DNA of 46,432 bases from Vibrio ordalii ATCC 33509 (GTDB taxonomy: Bacteria; Pseudomonadota; Gammaproteobacteria; Enterobacterales; Vibrionaceae), in the NCBI GenBank assembly GCA_000257205.1, contig AEZC01000106.1, positions 1 to 46,432 of the forward strand, written 5' to 3'. The notes under the pieces are model-generated. The model was given only the letters and a program-made list of their open reading frames with translations, did not search any database and was not told the origin of the DNA. How positions within the stretch are numbered: position 1 is the first letter of the stretch; the number at the start of each line of letters is the position of its first letter. Made by a program: the position numbers and the translations under genes. Positions 8,921 to 18,275 of this stretch are shown here, in pieces.

Positions 8921-9955
8921 CTATGGACAAGGGTTGGAGTAAGTCGTCCCAATCTCTTGAATTTTAAGAAGCAATTCATCACTGAGTACGACATCTAAAC
9001 TATCGATATTTGTTTTCAACTGCTCTAGGTTTGTCGCGCCAATGATATTGGATGCGACAAACGGACGTTGATTGACAAACGCCAACGCCATCTGTGCTGG
9101 ATCAAGGCCATACTGGTTAGCTAGCTCAACATAAGCGTGAGTGGCCTGCACACCTTGCGCCGTAAAATAGCGAGAAAAGCGTTCAAATAGGCTGCACCGA
9201 GCGCCGTCAGGTCTTGCGCCATTTAAATATTTACCACTCAGGCAACCAAACGCCAGTGGCGAGTAAGCCAGCAGTTGAACACCTTCGAAGTGGCTAATCT
9301 CAGATAAGCCAATTTCAAAGCTGCGATTCAGTAAATTATAAGGGTTTTGGATAGAGACAATTCTTGCTAGATCGTGTTTTTCTGCCAATTTTAGCAACGT
9401 CATCACACCCCACGGGGTATCATTTGATACACCGATGTAACGCACTTTTCCAGCCTTGACGAGATCATTAAGCGCTTCGAGCGTTTCGATTAAGGTGACT
9501 TCTTCTTGCTGATCAGGATAAGGGTAGTTAAGTTGGCCGAACATGTTCGTTTGGCGTTGAGGCCAATGTAATTGATACAAATCGACATAGTCTGTTTTTA
9601 AGCGTCTTAAACTATCATCAATCGCTAAATGAATGTTGCGTCTATCGAGTGACATCTTTTCGCGGATGTGAGGCACGTTACGCGGGCCTGCCACTTTAGT
9701 CGCTAACACCACTTTTTCACGTTTACCTGATTTTTCTAACCAGTTGCCAATATAGCTTTCGGTCAGACCTTGGGTTTTACCGTTGGGGGGAACTGGGTAC
9801 ATTTCCGCAGTATCGATGAAATTCACACCTTGGTCTAAGGCGTAATCGAGCTGCTCAAAGGCTTGTTGTTGGCTATTTTGTTCACCAAAAGTCATGGTAC
9901 CTAAGCAGATCTTGCTCACTTCCAGTGTGGAATGAGGCAGTTTGGTGTATTGCAT
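8921..9955 (-). CDS. tas: NADP(H)-dependent aldo/keto reductase Tas
   Basis: Aldo/keto reductase of the Tas group, 344 residues, close to E. coli Tas (346). The N terminus (MQYTKLPHSTLEVSKICLGTMTFGEQNS in part) and the segment AEMYPVPP around residue 50 are Tas-specific. The catalytic tetrad pieces are visible: Asp-47 and Tyr-52 in DTAEMY, Lys in LATKVAG (near 86), and His in QLHWPQRQ (near 128). It is a cytoplasmic beta/alpha barrel oxidoreductase using NADPH; the physiological substrate is uncertain. It lies downstream of mutH on the minus strand with a 134-base gap. Confidence 0.9.
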   Translation of the reverse strand: MQYTKLPHSTLEVSKICLGTMTFGEQNSQQQAFEQLDYALDQGVNFIDTAEMYPVPPNGKTQGLTESYIGNWLEKSGKREKVVLATKVAGPRNVPHIREKMSLDRRNIHLAIDDSLRRLKTDYVDLYQLHWPQRQTNMFGQLNYPYPDQQEEVTLIETLEALNDLVKAGKVRYIGVSNDTPWGVMTLLKLAEKHDLARIVSIQNPYNLLNRSFEIGLSEISHFEGVQLLAYSPLAFGCLSGKYLNGARPDGARCSLFERFSRYFTAQGVQATHAYVELANQYGLDPAQMALAFVNQRPFVASNIIGATNLEQLKTNIDSLDVVLSDELLLKIQEIGTTYSNPCP

Positions 9956-10089
9956 ATTCCTTCCTTGATGCTCTCGCTGGTGGAGTGTGTGACGTTTTTA
10001 CTATAAGCGAAGATGGCAGTGAAACGGAAACGAATTGTGCAGTGAAAGATCAAACGGTTACGTTTTTTCATAAGCAATAACGAGCACTT

Positions 10090-10755
10090 TTAAATAAAGT
10101 GCTGCTCAAGAATGCTCGCGGTAAATTGAGTTCGAAGATAAAAGCCTCGTGGCAGGGTTTTGATAGGTTTGCCATTAGCACCGTAGGCTTCGGTTAATGC
10201 TCGCCCGTTTGCCGCTTTTGGCCTGAGCTGTAATACTTCACCGTGCTTAGCGGTGATCTGCTCAACTTTGCCAAGAACGATGAACTCCATCAGTTCTTCC
10301 CAATCATTTTTTAGCTGCTGTTCTTGTGCAGGTGAAGGGCTCCATAGCAATGGCGAGCCGACATGGCGCTGGGCTAGGGGGATCTCTCGCTCACCCTCTA
10401 TTGGGATCCACAGTACCCGAGAGAGTTTATTTCGCACGTGGCTTTGCTCCCATGTTAAACCATGGACACCGGTGAGTGGGGCTACACACACAAAGGTTGT
10501 TTCGAGTGGTTTTCCTGTGTAACTGATTGGAATACTTTTGAGCTCGATACCTAATTGCTCGAAATCTTGCTGAGGTTTGCTGCCTGCCGTTGCACCCAAA
10601 TGCCACTCTAATAGCTGACCGACCCATCCTTTATCTTTTTTTAAGTCAGGGGGCACGGCCATCTTGGCTTCTTCGGCCAGTTGACTAAAGCTTAAGCCTG
10701 CAATGTCTTGGGCTCTAAGCATTAATTCATGTTCAGTTTTAGGTGCAGGTTTCAT
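10090..10755 (-). CDS. mutH: DNA mismatch repair endonuclease MutH
   Basis: Methyl-directed mismatch repair endonuclease that nicks the unmethylated strand at hemimethylated GATC. The 221-residue protein carries the catalytic D-(x6)-E-x-K motif as Asp64, Glu71 and Lys73 ([10 protein letters not shown]), with the same spacing as E. coli Asp70, Glu77, Lys79. I placed the start at ATG 10755 ([10 protein letters not shown]) rather than further upstream, matching family length. Its presence implies Dam methylation and MutS/MutL elsewhere. It is divergent from rppH across a 604-base region that carries DnaA boxes. Confidence 0.95.
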   Translation of the reverse strand: MKPAPKTEHELMLRAQDIAGLSFSQLAEEAKMAVPPDLKKDKGWVGQLLEWHLGATAGSKPQQDFEQLGIELKSIPISYTGKPLETTFVCVAPLTGVHGLTWEQSHVRNKLSRVLWIPIEGEREIPLAQRHVGSPLLWSPSPAQEQQLKNDWEELMEFIVLGKVEQITAKHGEVLQLRPKAANGRALTEAYGANGKPIKTLPRGFYLRTQFTASILEQHFI

Positions 10756-10799
10756 GATACTTTGAATGATAAAAACGCGATTGTAGCAAATTCTTATAC

Positions 10800-11340
10800 A
10801 CAATGTGTGTCGTTTCTTTTGCTTAAAAGATCATCGCAATCCGAGTTATCCACAAGTTGATCGGAAAAATATTCCATTTTTTGTTTATCTGTATGCATTT
10901 ACAGGATTTTGCTTGAGAGAGTGGGCCTCTTAATCAGCAAATCTTATTTCCACCAGAGTAGGGGTGTGGATAACGAGCAAATTGGTGGATCTTTGAGCAT
11001 GTTATTGGCTGGTTGATTTTTTGTTAATAGCAACGTAATTCAAAAAATGGAAATTTCAATTAATTCATTGTTTTTAATCTATTTATTTCATTATTATCTT
11101 TTTTGTATTGGTTGGTATTCTTTTGCTTTTTGGGGAAGTAAGTCGCTATCTAGAGATTCTTCACATAGTTACTCACAGAAAAGGTGAATAAATGTGGCTG
11201 GTGTCGCATTATTTTGTTGATAACTTTAAATTTGATGAAAAGTTATCCAATTAATGATTAGGAACACATAAATCTCGTGTTAATCACACTAGTAAGTTTG
11301 CTCCTATTGGGGATATGTGGAAAAATCAAAGCAATTAAGA
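10800..11340. promoter_or_regulatory. DnaA-box cluster in mutH-rppH intergenic region (DARS2-like)
   Basis: The 604-base gap from 10756 to 11359 holds no credible gene. It contains two perfect DnaA boxes in opposite orientation: TTATCCACA at 10846-10854 (plus) and TGTGGATAA at 10965-10973 (minus strand box). The box at 10965 is flanked by weaker copies at 10946-10954 and 10984-10992. Near-consensus boxes follow at 11157, 11169, 11243, 11280 and 11316 (TGTGGAAAA, which fits TTWTNCACA on the other strand). In E. coli the DnaA-reactivating sequence DARS2 lies in the equivalent mutH-ygdP(rppH) gap. Synteny plus boxes make a DARS2 counterpart likely; activity is inferred. Confidence 0.65.
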
Positions 11341-11359
11341 TTTTACTAGAGGTTGGCCA

Positions 11360-11878
11360 GTGATCGATGGCGATGGTTACCGACTCAATGTTGGTATTGT
11401 GATTTGTAACAACCATGGTCAGGTATTCTGGGCGAAACGATACGGACAACACTCTTGGCAGTTTCCACAAGGTGGAATTGACGACGATGAAACTCCTGAA
11501 CAAGCAATGTTCAGAGAGCTTTACGAAGAGGTTGGGCTTACAAAGAAAGATGTGAAAATCATAGCGACAAGCCGCCATTGGTTAAGATATAAATTACCAA
11601 AACGGCTCGTTCGTTGGGATTCTCAACCCGTCTGTATTGGGCAAAAACAGAAATGGTTTCTTCTGCGCTTAGAGTGTGATGAATCAAGAATCAACATGCA
11701 GCGCGGCAGTACCCCTGAATTTGATGGTTGGCGTTGGGTCAGTTATTGGTATCCAGTGAGACAAGTAGTCTCTTTCAAGCGAGATGTTTATCGTCGCGCG
11801 ATGAAAGAGTTTGCATCATTCGCGATGCCATTTAAAGAACGTAATAACAAAGGTAAGCGCAAAAATAAAAGAGGATAG
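11360..11878 (+). CDS. rppH: RNA pyrophosphohydrolase RppH (Nudix)
   Basis: Removes pyrophosphate from the 5' end of mRNA, starting RNase E-dependent decay. The 172-residue protein has the full Nudix box from Gly38 to Leu60 ([20 protein letters not shown] then VGL). The start is GTG 11360, with GAGG ten bases upstream. Family N terminus [17 protein letters not shown] is exact. ptsP begins two bases after the stop, and the rppH-ptsP-lgt-thyA order is the same as in E. coli, so the genes are probably cotranscribed. Confidence 0.95.
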   Translation: MIDGDGYRLNVGIVICNNHGQVFWAKRYGQHSWQFPQGGIDDDETPEQAMFRELYEEVGLTKKDVKIIATSRHWLRYKLPKRLVRWDSQPVCIGQKQKWFLLRLECDESRINMQRGSTPEFDGWRWVSYWYPVRQVVSFKRDVYRRAMKEFASFAMPFKERNNKGKRKNKRG

Positions 11879-11880
11879 AC

Positions 11881-14127
11881 ATGCTCTCTCAGCTAAGGGA
11901 AATAGTTGAACAAGTATCCAAGGTAGAAGATGTACACCAAGCCTTGGATATTTTGGTTAAGCAAACGTGCAATGCGATGAGTACCGAGTGTTGCACTGTC
12001 TATCTTGCTAACGAAGAAAAACATCGTCTAGAACTGATGGCAACGCAAGGCTTAAAGTTCAAAGGCGACAAAATCCACATCGGTTTTGACGAAGGTTTAG
12101 TGGGCTTAGTGAAACGTTCAGCTGAGCCAATCAACATTGCTGAAGCGTCGAAACATCCTAATTTCAAATACTTCAAACAGCTTGGTGAAGAGGTGTATCA
12201 AAGCTTTCTTGGTACACCGATTATTCATCGCAAGCGAGTATTGGGTGTCTTGGTCGTGCAGCAAAAAACACCTCGCTTATTTAGTGAGATGGAAGAGTCT
12301 TTTATTGTCACTCTGGCGGCGCAAGTGGCCGTGATTATTGCTCATGCTCAAACACAAGGGCAGTGGCTGCTTTCGAAAAAACAGTTATCCACCAGTGGCA
12401 TTGCGGCATCATCTGGCATAGCGATTGGTGAGTTTTGGTGGGATGACACCCAGCCTCAACTGTCTGATGTTTACCCCGCCTCAACGCTCGATATTGAACG
12501 AGAACAAGAGTGGCTAGTGCTGGCGGTAGAAAGCGCCTTGAACGATTTTCGTCGTTTAAGAAAAAAACTCGATAGTGATATTAATAAAGATGCGTTAGCC
12601 ATCTTCGATCTCTTTACTCACCTACTCAATGATCCGATTCTACGCAACGATCTGAAAAGCCAGATCCAAAAAGGCGATCGTGCAGATTGGGCATTACGGC
12701 AGGTTGTGGAGAGTTATTCCAACCGTTTTGCGAAGATGTCAGATGTTTACTTACGTGAGCGTGCACAGGATATTCGTGAGCTAGGTCAGCGACTGCTATT
12801 TTTTTTGCACAACACTGAGCATGATCAGCAGCAACTTGATAAACCGATCATTTTGGTGGTGCGCGAACTTACCGCTTCGATTCTCGCCGCTATTCCTAAA
12901 GATAAATTACTGGCGGTGGTCTCTTTAGAAGGGGCTGCCAATTCCCACGCAGCAATATTGTCACGGGCGTTGGGCATTCCCGCAGTGATGGGGATTTCAC
13001 TTAATCTCAAGGAGATCAACGGTAAAAAGGGCATTGTCGATGGTTATAGCGGCAAGGTTTTTATCTCACCAAATAGACAAATTCTGGCGGAATATCGCGC
13101 TTTAGCTTATGAAGAAAGCGAACTTTCTCAAATGGTTAATGAAACCATTGCAGAAGCTCCTTTTACGCAAGATGGCACACGTATTGAAGTGATGATCAAT
13201 GCTGGGTTAAGTGCGGATACTAACATCGCAATTAACCAAGGGGTTGATGGTGTCGGGCTGTATCGAACCGAAATTTCCTTTTTGCTGCAACATCGCTTTC
13301 CATCAGAAGAAGAACAAGTGCAGCAATATCGCAGCGTTTTGAACGCTTATCCTGATAAACGGGTGGTGATGAGAACGTTAGACATTGGTGGCGATAAAGC
13401 ACTGCCTTATCTACCTATTGAAGAAGACAACCCCTTTCTTGGCTGGCGAGGCATTCGTTTTACGCTCGATCATCCTGATATTTTTTTGATTCAACTGCGG
13501 GCGATGATGCGCGCCAGCGGCGATAACCAAAATCTCAGTATTTTATTGCCAATGATTTCTGGTGTTAAGGAGTTGGATGATGCGGTGCTATTGATAGAGC
13601 AAGCTTATCGGGAAGTCTCTAAATTAGACGAGCGGATTACCAGGCCCAAGATTGGCATAATGATTGAAGTTCCATCGATGATTTATCTTCTACCATTGAT
13701 TGCGAGCAAAGTGGACTTTGTTTCGGTTGGAACCAACGATTTAACCCAATATTTGTTGGCCGTTGATCGGAACAATGCACATGTTGCTGATGTCTATGAC
13801 TCCATGCATCCAGCGGTGGTGATGGCGCTTAAACAGATTTTAGAGACTTGCCAGTCTCATCGTATACCTGTTTGTGTGTGTGGTGAGTTGGCCGGGGACC
13901 CTATCGGTTCACTGTTATTAATTGGTTTGGGTTATCGCATGCTAAGTATGAATACCTCCAACGTAGCCAAGGTCAAATATTTGGTGAGGCACTCTCAATT
14001 AGGGCAGTTACGGCAACTTGCTGACAAAGCGTTGATGCAAGCTTACGGCAACGACATTTATAATATGATGCACTCATACTTTGAAGATAAAGGCTTTGCT
14101 GGCTTTATCCGCGCAGGCAAAAAATAG
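11881..14127 (+). CDS. ptsP: Phosphoenolpyruvate-protein phosphotransferase PtsP (EI-Ntr)
   Basis: First enzyme of the nitrogen-related PTS relay (EI-Ntr), which passes phosphate from PEP to NPr. The 748-residue protein has an N-terminal GAF domain (about 1-160) and an EI core. The phosphorylated histidine is His356 in GAANSHAAILSRALGIPAVMG. The C-terminal PEP-binding barrel has the signature segment VSVGTNDLTQY. Length matches E. coli PtsP (748). It begins two bases after rppH and is followed after eight bases by the TauE/SafE gene. Confidence 0.95.
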   Translation: MLSQLREIVEQVSKVEDVHQALDILVKQTCNAMSTECCTVYLANEEKHRLELMATQGLKFKGDKIHIGFDEGLVGLVKRSAEPINIAEASKHPNFKYFKQLGEEVYQSFLGTPIIHRKRVLGVLVVQQKTPRLFSEMEESFIVTLAAQVAVIIAHAQTQGQWLLSKKQLSTSGIAASSGIAIGEFWWDDTQPQLSDVYPASTLDIEREQEWLVLAVESALNDFRRLRKKLDSDINKDALAIFDLFTHLLNDPILRNDLKSQIQKGDRADWALRQVVESYSNRFAKMSDVYLRERAQDIRELGQRLLFFLHNTEHDQQQLDKPIILVVRELTASILAAIPKDKLLAVVSLEGAANSHAAILSRALGIPAVMGISLNLKEINGKKGIVDGYSGKVFISPNRQILAEYRALAYEESELSQMVNETIAEAPFTQDGTRIEVMINAGLSADTNIAINQGVDGVGLYRTEISFLLQHRFPSEEEQVQQYRSVLNAYPDKRVVMRTLDIGGDKALPYLPIEEDNPFLGWRGIRFTLDHPDIFLIQLRAMMRASGDNQNLSILLPMISGVKELDDAVLLIEQAYREVSKLDERITRPKIGIMIEVPSMIYLLPLIASKVDFVSVGTNDLTQYLLAVDRNNAHVADVYDSMHPAVVMALKQILETCQSHRIPVCVCGELAGDPIGSLLLIGLGYRMLSMNTSNVAKVKYLVRHSQLGQLRQLADKALMQAYGNDIYNMMHSYFEDKGFAGFIRAGKK

Positions 14128-14135
14128 GAACTAAT

Positions 14136-14927
14136 GTGAATTTTGAGTTGATGGTGTTGCTGGTGTTATTGGGCTCAGTCGTTGGTTTTATGGCTGGTTT
14201 ACTGGGCATTGGTGGTGGTTTAATTGTGGTTCCAGCACTACTATTTTTGCTTCCCAAAGCGGGTATTTCACCCGAGCTGAGTATGCATTTAGCGTTAGCG
14301 ACATCGCTAGCGACCATCATTGTTACTTCGGCGTCTTCGGCATTAAATCACCTTAAATTAGGCAATGTGGATATGTTTGTCATCCAATGGCTCATGCCAG
14401 GTGTTATCGTCGGTGGGTTTGTTGGCTCAATGATTGCAGACGTGATCCCGACTCAATATCTACCGAAAGTATTTGGCGTGATTGTTTTTTGCTTGGCGAT
14501 TCAAATGTTTTTATCGATAAAAGCGCAAATGCAAAGATCGATGCCAGGTGCGTGGGTGACCATGCTATGTGGCAGTGGTATTGGTATTGTCTCTAGTTTA
14601 GCGGGAATTGGTGGCGGTTCGCTCTCCGTTCCTTTTTTGAATCGTCATGGCGTTGAAATGCGTAAAGCCGTCGGTTCTTCTTCTGTCTGTGGCTGTGTGA
14701 TCGCAATCTCTGGCATGATTGGTTTTATTTTGCACGGCTATCAAGTGGAGAATTTACCACCTTACAGCATTGGCTATGTCTATTTACCTGCGTTGGTCGC
14801 CATTGCTTCGACCTCTATTCTCACTACTCGATTAGGAGCTCGTTACGCGACTCATTTACCAACGGCGGTACTGAAAAAAATATTCTCCGTTTTTCTGATG
14901 GTTATAGCGGCAACTATGCTGTTTTAA
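14136..14927 (+). CDS. TauE/SafE family membrane permease
   Basis: A 263-residue integral membrane protein of the TauE/SafE (DUF81) family with about eight predicted membrane segments in two related halves. Each half has a glycine-rich loop: GLLGIGGGLIVVPALL near residue 22 and SLAGIGGGSLSVPFL near 153. Family members export sulfite, sulfoacetate or similar anions; the substrate here cannot be read from sequence. The start is GTG 14136, eight bases after ptsP, with GGAAC upstream. It sits between ptsP and lgt, where E. coli has no gene. Confidence 0.88.
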   Translation: MNFELMVLLVLLGSVVGFMAGLLGIGGGLIVVPALLFLLPKAGISPELSMHLALATSLATIIVTSASSALNHLKLGNVDMFVIQWLMPGVIVGGFVGSMIADVIPTQYLPKVFGVIVFCLAIQMFLSIKAQMQRSMPGAWVTMLCGSGIGIVSSLAGIGGGSLSVPFLNRHGVEMRKAVGSSSVCGCVIAISGMIGFILHGYQVENLPPYSIGYVYLPALVAIASTSILTTRLGARYATHLPTAVLKKIFSVFLMVIAATMLF

Positions 14928-14970
14928 TCACTTATTATCTCCACCTCATTTTTAGTAAGAGAACACGTTT

Positions 14971-15774
14971 ATGTCTCAGGGTTTTATGCAGTTCCCAAAT
15001 ATTGATCCCGTGCTGATTGCGATTGGTCCTATATCCATTCGCTGGTACGGCTTAATGTATTTAGTTGGTTTTGTTTTTGCGATGTGGCTTGCCAATCGCA
15101 GAGCGGACAAGCCCAACAGTGGCTGGAGTCGTGAGCAAGTCTCAGATCTTCTGTTTGCTGGATTTTTAGGGGTGGTCATTGGTGGCCGTGTCGGTTATGT
15201 GTTGTTTTATAATTTTGATCTGTTTCTCCAAGACCCGCTCTATCTCTTTAAAGTGTGGACAGGCGGGATGTCTTTCCATGGTGGTCTACTTGGCGTGATC
15301 AGCGCAATGTTTTGGTATGCACGGAAAAATAGCCGACCCTTTTTTGGTGTAGCGGACTTTGTAGCTCCTTTGGTTCCATTTGGTTTAGGCATGGGACGAT
15401 TAGGCAACTTCATGAACAGTGAATTATGGGGACGAGTAACCGATGTTCCATGGGCGATCATTTTTCCAAACGGCGGGCCTTTGCCTCGCCATCCATCACA
15501 GCTTTATGAGTTTTTCTTAGAAGGGATTGTGCTGTTTATTATATTGAACCTGTTTATCCGCAAAAATCGGCCAATTGGTTCAGTCTCAGGGCTATTTTTG
15601 ATAGGCTACGGGACATTCCGTTTCCTTGTCGAATATGTTCGTGAACCTGATGCACAATTAGGATTGTTTGCTGGATATATCTCCATGGGGCAAATCCTGT
15701 CGTTACCGATGATCATCGTTGGTGCATTGATGATGGTATGGGCGTACAAGGTTAACCATAAAGTGACTCAATAG
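14971..15774 (+). CDS. lgt: Prolipoprotein diacylglyceryl transferase Lgt
   Basis: Inner membrane enzyme that adds diacylglycerol to the lipobox cysteine of prolipoproteins, the first step of lipoprotein maturation; LspA at 25917 does the second. The 267-residue protein has about seven membrane segments. It carries the Lgt signature [14 protein letters not shown] near residues 140-153, an essential Arg/Asn-rich region, and the SFHGGLLG loop near 100. The start ATG 14971 is preceded by AAGAGA. thyA begins 15 bases downstream. Confidence 0.95.
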   Translation: MSQGFMQFPNIDPVLIAIGPISIRWYGLMYLVGFVFAMWLANRRADKPNSGWSREQVSDLLFAGFLGVVIGGRVGYVLFYNFDLFLQDPLYLFKVWTGGMSFHGGLLGVISAMFWYARKNSRPFFGVADFVAPLVPFGLGMGRLGNFMNSELWGRVTDVPWAIIFPNGGPLPRHPSQLYEFFLEGIVLFIILNLFIRKNRPIGSVSGLFLIGYGTFRFLVEYVREPDAQLGLFAGYISMGQILSLPMIIVGALMMVWAYKVNHKVTQ

Positions 15775-15789
15775 TGTTAAGGATAGTTT

Positions 15790-16641
15790 GTGAAACAGTA
15801 TCTTGAACTTTGTCAGCGAATTGTTGATGAGGGCGTTTGGATCGAAAATGAACGTACCGCCAAACGCTGCCTAACGGTAGTTAACGCCGATCTCAGCTAT
15901 GATGTAGGTCAAAATCAATTCCCGTTGGTGACGACGCGTAAAAGCTTCTGGAAAGCCGCAGTTGCTGAGCTACTTGGTTATATTCGTGGCTACGATAATG
16001 CAGCCGATTTTCGCGCTTTAGGAACCAAAACGTGGGATGCGAATGCAAATTTAAATGCAGCTTGGCTTAACAATCCATACCGCAAAGGTGAAGATGATAT
16101 GGGCCGCGTGTATGGAGTTCAAGGACGTGCGTGGGCCAAGGCGGATGGTGGGCAGATTGATCAACTGCGTAAGATTGTTGATGATCTTTCACGTGGCGTT
16201 GATGATAGAGGCGAAATCCTAAACTTTTACAACCCAGGTGAGTTTCATATGGGCTGCTTGCGCCCCTGCATGTACAGTCATCACTTTTCGTTGTTGGGCG
16301 ATACTTTGTATCTCAATAGTACGCAACGCTCGTGTGATGTCCCGCTTGGCTTGAATTTTAATATGGTTCAGGTCTACGTGTTCCTCGCAATTATGGCGCA
16401 AATTACCGGCAAAAAAGCGGGCGTGGCCTACCATAAGATCGTCAATGCGCATATCTATGAAGACCAACTGGCGTTGATGAAAGATGTACAACTTAAGCGT
16501 GAACCGCTCCCTATGGCGAAGTTTCATATCAACCCGAAAATTAAAACGCTAGAAGATCTTGAAACGTGGGTTACCTTGGATGATTTCTGGATTGAAGGCT
16601 ACCAATGCCATGATGCGATTCAGTACCCGTTTTCGGTTTAG
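15790..16641 (+). CDS. thyA: Thymidylate synthase ThyA
   Basis: Converts dUMP to dTMP using methylene-tetrahydrofolate. The 283-residue protein has catalytic Cys160 in [15 protein letters not shown] and the dUMP phosphate-binding segment [13 protein letters not shown]. The residue after the catalytic cysteine is Met where E. coli ThyA has His, and the protein is about 20 residues longer than E. coli ThyA, as in other vibrios I recall. The start is GTG 15790, with AAGGA nine bases upstream. It follows lgt by 15 bases and ends at a strong terminator shared with the convergent nptA. Confidence 0.94.
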   Translation: MKQYLELCQRIVDEGVWIENERTAKRCLTVVNADLSYDVGQNQFPLVTTRKSFWKAAVAELLGYIRGYDNAADFRALGTKTWDANANLNAAWLNNPYRKGEDDMGRVYGVQGRAWAKADGGQIDQLRKIVDDLSRGVDDRGEILNFYNPGEFHMGCLRPCMYSHHFSLLGDTLYLNSTQRSCDVPLGLNFNMVQVYVFLAIMAQITGKKAGVAYHKIVNAHIYEDQLALMKDVQLKREPLPMAKFHINPKIKTLEDLETWVTLDDFWIEGYQCHDAIQYPFSV

Positions 16642-16684
16642 TTGCCCTCTCGCATTATTAAAAAGTACTGTTTTCTAGTTGTAA

Positions 16685-16718
16685 AAAATCCCCGAAGCGT
16701 TGCTCGGGGATTTTTTTT
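16685..16718. terminator. Bidirectional terminator between thyA and nptA
   Basis: AAAATCCCCGA (16685-16695) pairs with TCGGGGATTTT (16704-16714) across an eight-base loop. An A run lies before it and a T run after it, so it can serve thyA on the plus strand and nptA on the minus strand. Confidence 0.93.
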
Positions 16719-16744
16719 GATCTGGCGTGTGGTTGGTTCGTTAC

Positions 16745-17896
16745 TTAAGCTGTCAGTGCCAGTATACCGCCAGGCATAATGATAAAGACCGATAGTAAAT
16801 AACCCGCAACGATCGCTTTATTCTTTGTTGCCATCTCAGCAATCATTTCTGCGCCTTTAATTGGCAGTTCGCGTAAAAATGGAACCCCATAGATTAGTAG
16901 CGTAGCGAGTAAATTAAACGTTAAGTGAACTAAGGCAATTTGCAAGGCAAAAACCGCAAATTCTCCAGAAACCGCAGTAGCAGCGAGTAGGGCGGTAATA
17001 CAAGTACCAATATTGGCACCTAGAGTGAATGGGTAAATATCGCGTACTTTTAAGACTCCAGATCCGACAAGTGGAACCATTAGGCTAGTCGTCGTTGAGG
17101 AAGATTGGACTAATATCGTCACAATGGATCCTGAAGCAATACCGTGCAATGGTCCACGACCAATTGCATTTTTGAGTAACTCCTTCGCACGGCCGACCAT
17201 CAAACTTTTCATTAGTTTTCCCATGGCTGTTATCGCGATAAATATGGTAAATATTCCAAGTGAAATCAGAGCGATACCACCAATGGTGTCTCCAAAAATA
17301 GAGAGCTGAGATTTTAATCCACTGACAACAGGTTTTGTGAGAGGTCCGATAAAATCAAGCCCTTTCATGCTCATGTCACCAGTAGAAAGCAGCGGTGAAA
17401 CAAGCCAATGAGAAATTTTCTCTAAAATACCAAACATCATCTCTAATGGTAAGAAAATCACAACCGCTAACAGATTAAAGAAGTCGTGAATCGTTGCACT
17501 TGCAAAAGCGCGTTTAAATTCGACTTGGCAGCGAACGTGGCCTAGGCTAACGAGGGTATTCGTTACTGTGGTGCCGATATTCGCGCCCATCACCATTGGG
17601 ATTGCCATTTCAACAGGTAAGCCGCCAGCAACTAAGCCAACAATAATCGATGTAACCGTGCTTGAAGATTGAATTAATGCTGTGGCGACTAGCCCTATCA
17701 TTAATCCTGCTATCGGGTGTGAGGCAAATTCAAACAGTACTTTAGCCTGATCACCTGTCGCCCATTTGAATCCACTACCTACCATTGCTACTGCAAGTAG
17801 CAGTAAGTAAAGCATGAATGCCAAGTTCGCCCAACGCAGCCAACGAGTGGTACTCTAAATGGGAGCTGTAGCTGTAGCCGTAGTCGCTTGGTTCAT
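16745..17896 (-). pseudogene. nptA: Sodium/phosphate cotransporter NptA, interrupted by in-frame TAG
   Basis: Na+/Pi symporter of the NaPi-II/PNaS family. Two inverted halves each carry the family QSSST motif (ALIQSSSTVTS and ILVQSSSTTTS), with 8-9 membrane segments. The natural start is ATG 17896, with GGAG five to eight bases upstream and the peptide MNQATTATATAPI. The next codon is TAG (17855-17857), followed in the same frame by STTRWLRWANLAFMLY and the whole transporter to 16745. Read through, the protein is 383 residues, the usual length. As sequenced, translation would stop after 13 residues. A restart at TTG 17824 or ATG 17815 would keep the transporter core (359 residues) but has no clear ribosome binding site. 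Nonsense mutation or sequencing error. Confidence 0.8.
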
Positions 17897-18275
17897 TTTT
17901 TCTCCATTGACCTTTATGATGTTATTTGGTCTGTTGTTGAATCTGAGCGCGATAGTAGAGGATGATTATTTCATTTATATGACAGTGCCTTTTCTATTGA
18001 TTGTTTCAAATAATTTGGTTTTAAACGCAGTATTCCTATCAGTGCAAATTATTTTAATTATTGATTTTTAATGGTTTTATTTTTTAGTTGTATCGGTAGC
18101 AATTAGGGTAATGAGTTATTTATGACATATTTTATGACAAAGTTGTCATTTTCAGGTTTCAATTGCTCGCTCATAAAGTGGTTTTAAATCGAATTGTTCG
18201 GTTTTTTCGAGCTAATTGAACATTTGGCTTGGGTTTGTTATAAACAGAAAATTGTTCAAATTGAGCTCCATCATT
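17897..18275. other. AT-rich divergent intergenic region nptA-nhaR with TATGACA repeats
   Basis: A 379-base divergent region without a convincing gene. It contains TATGACA at 18121-18127 and again at 18133-18139 (12-base period). The second copy forms the palindrome TGACAAAGTTGTCA with the TTGTCA at 18143-18148. The arrangement resembles a regulator site and recalls the PhoB direct repeat, but the PhoB period is 11, not 12. Either nptA or nhaR could be controlled from here. Confidence 0.45.

Noticed and set aside
10804..11359. CsrB/CsrC-type small RNA in the mutH-rppH gap
   Set aside because: Only scattered GGA motifs, no repeated AGGA hairpins and no terminator; DnaA boxes explain the region better.
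17859..18071. Plus-strand 70-codon hydrophobic ORF between nptA and nhaR
   Set aside because: Its first part is antisense to the nptA 5' end and it has no ribosome binding site; the hydrophobicity reflects T-rich intergenic sequence.
18121..18139. Pho box before nptA
   Set aside because: The repeat period is 12 bases, while the PhoB site needs 11, so it is reported only as an unexplained repeat.
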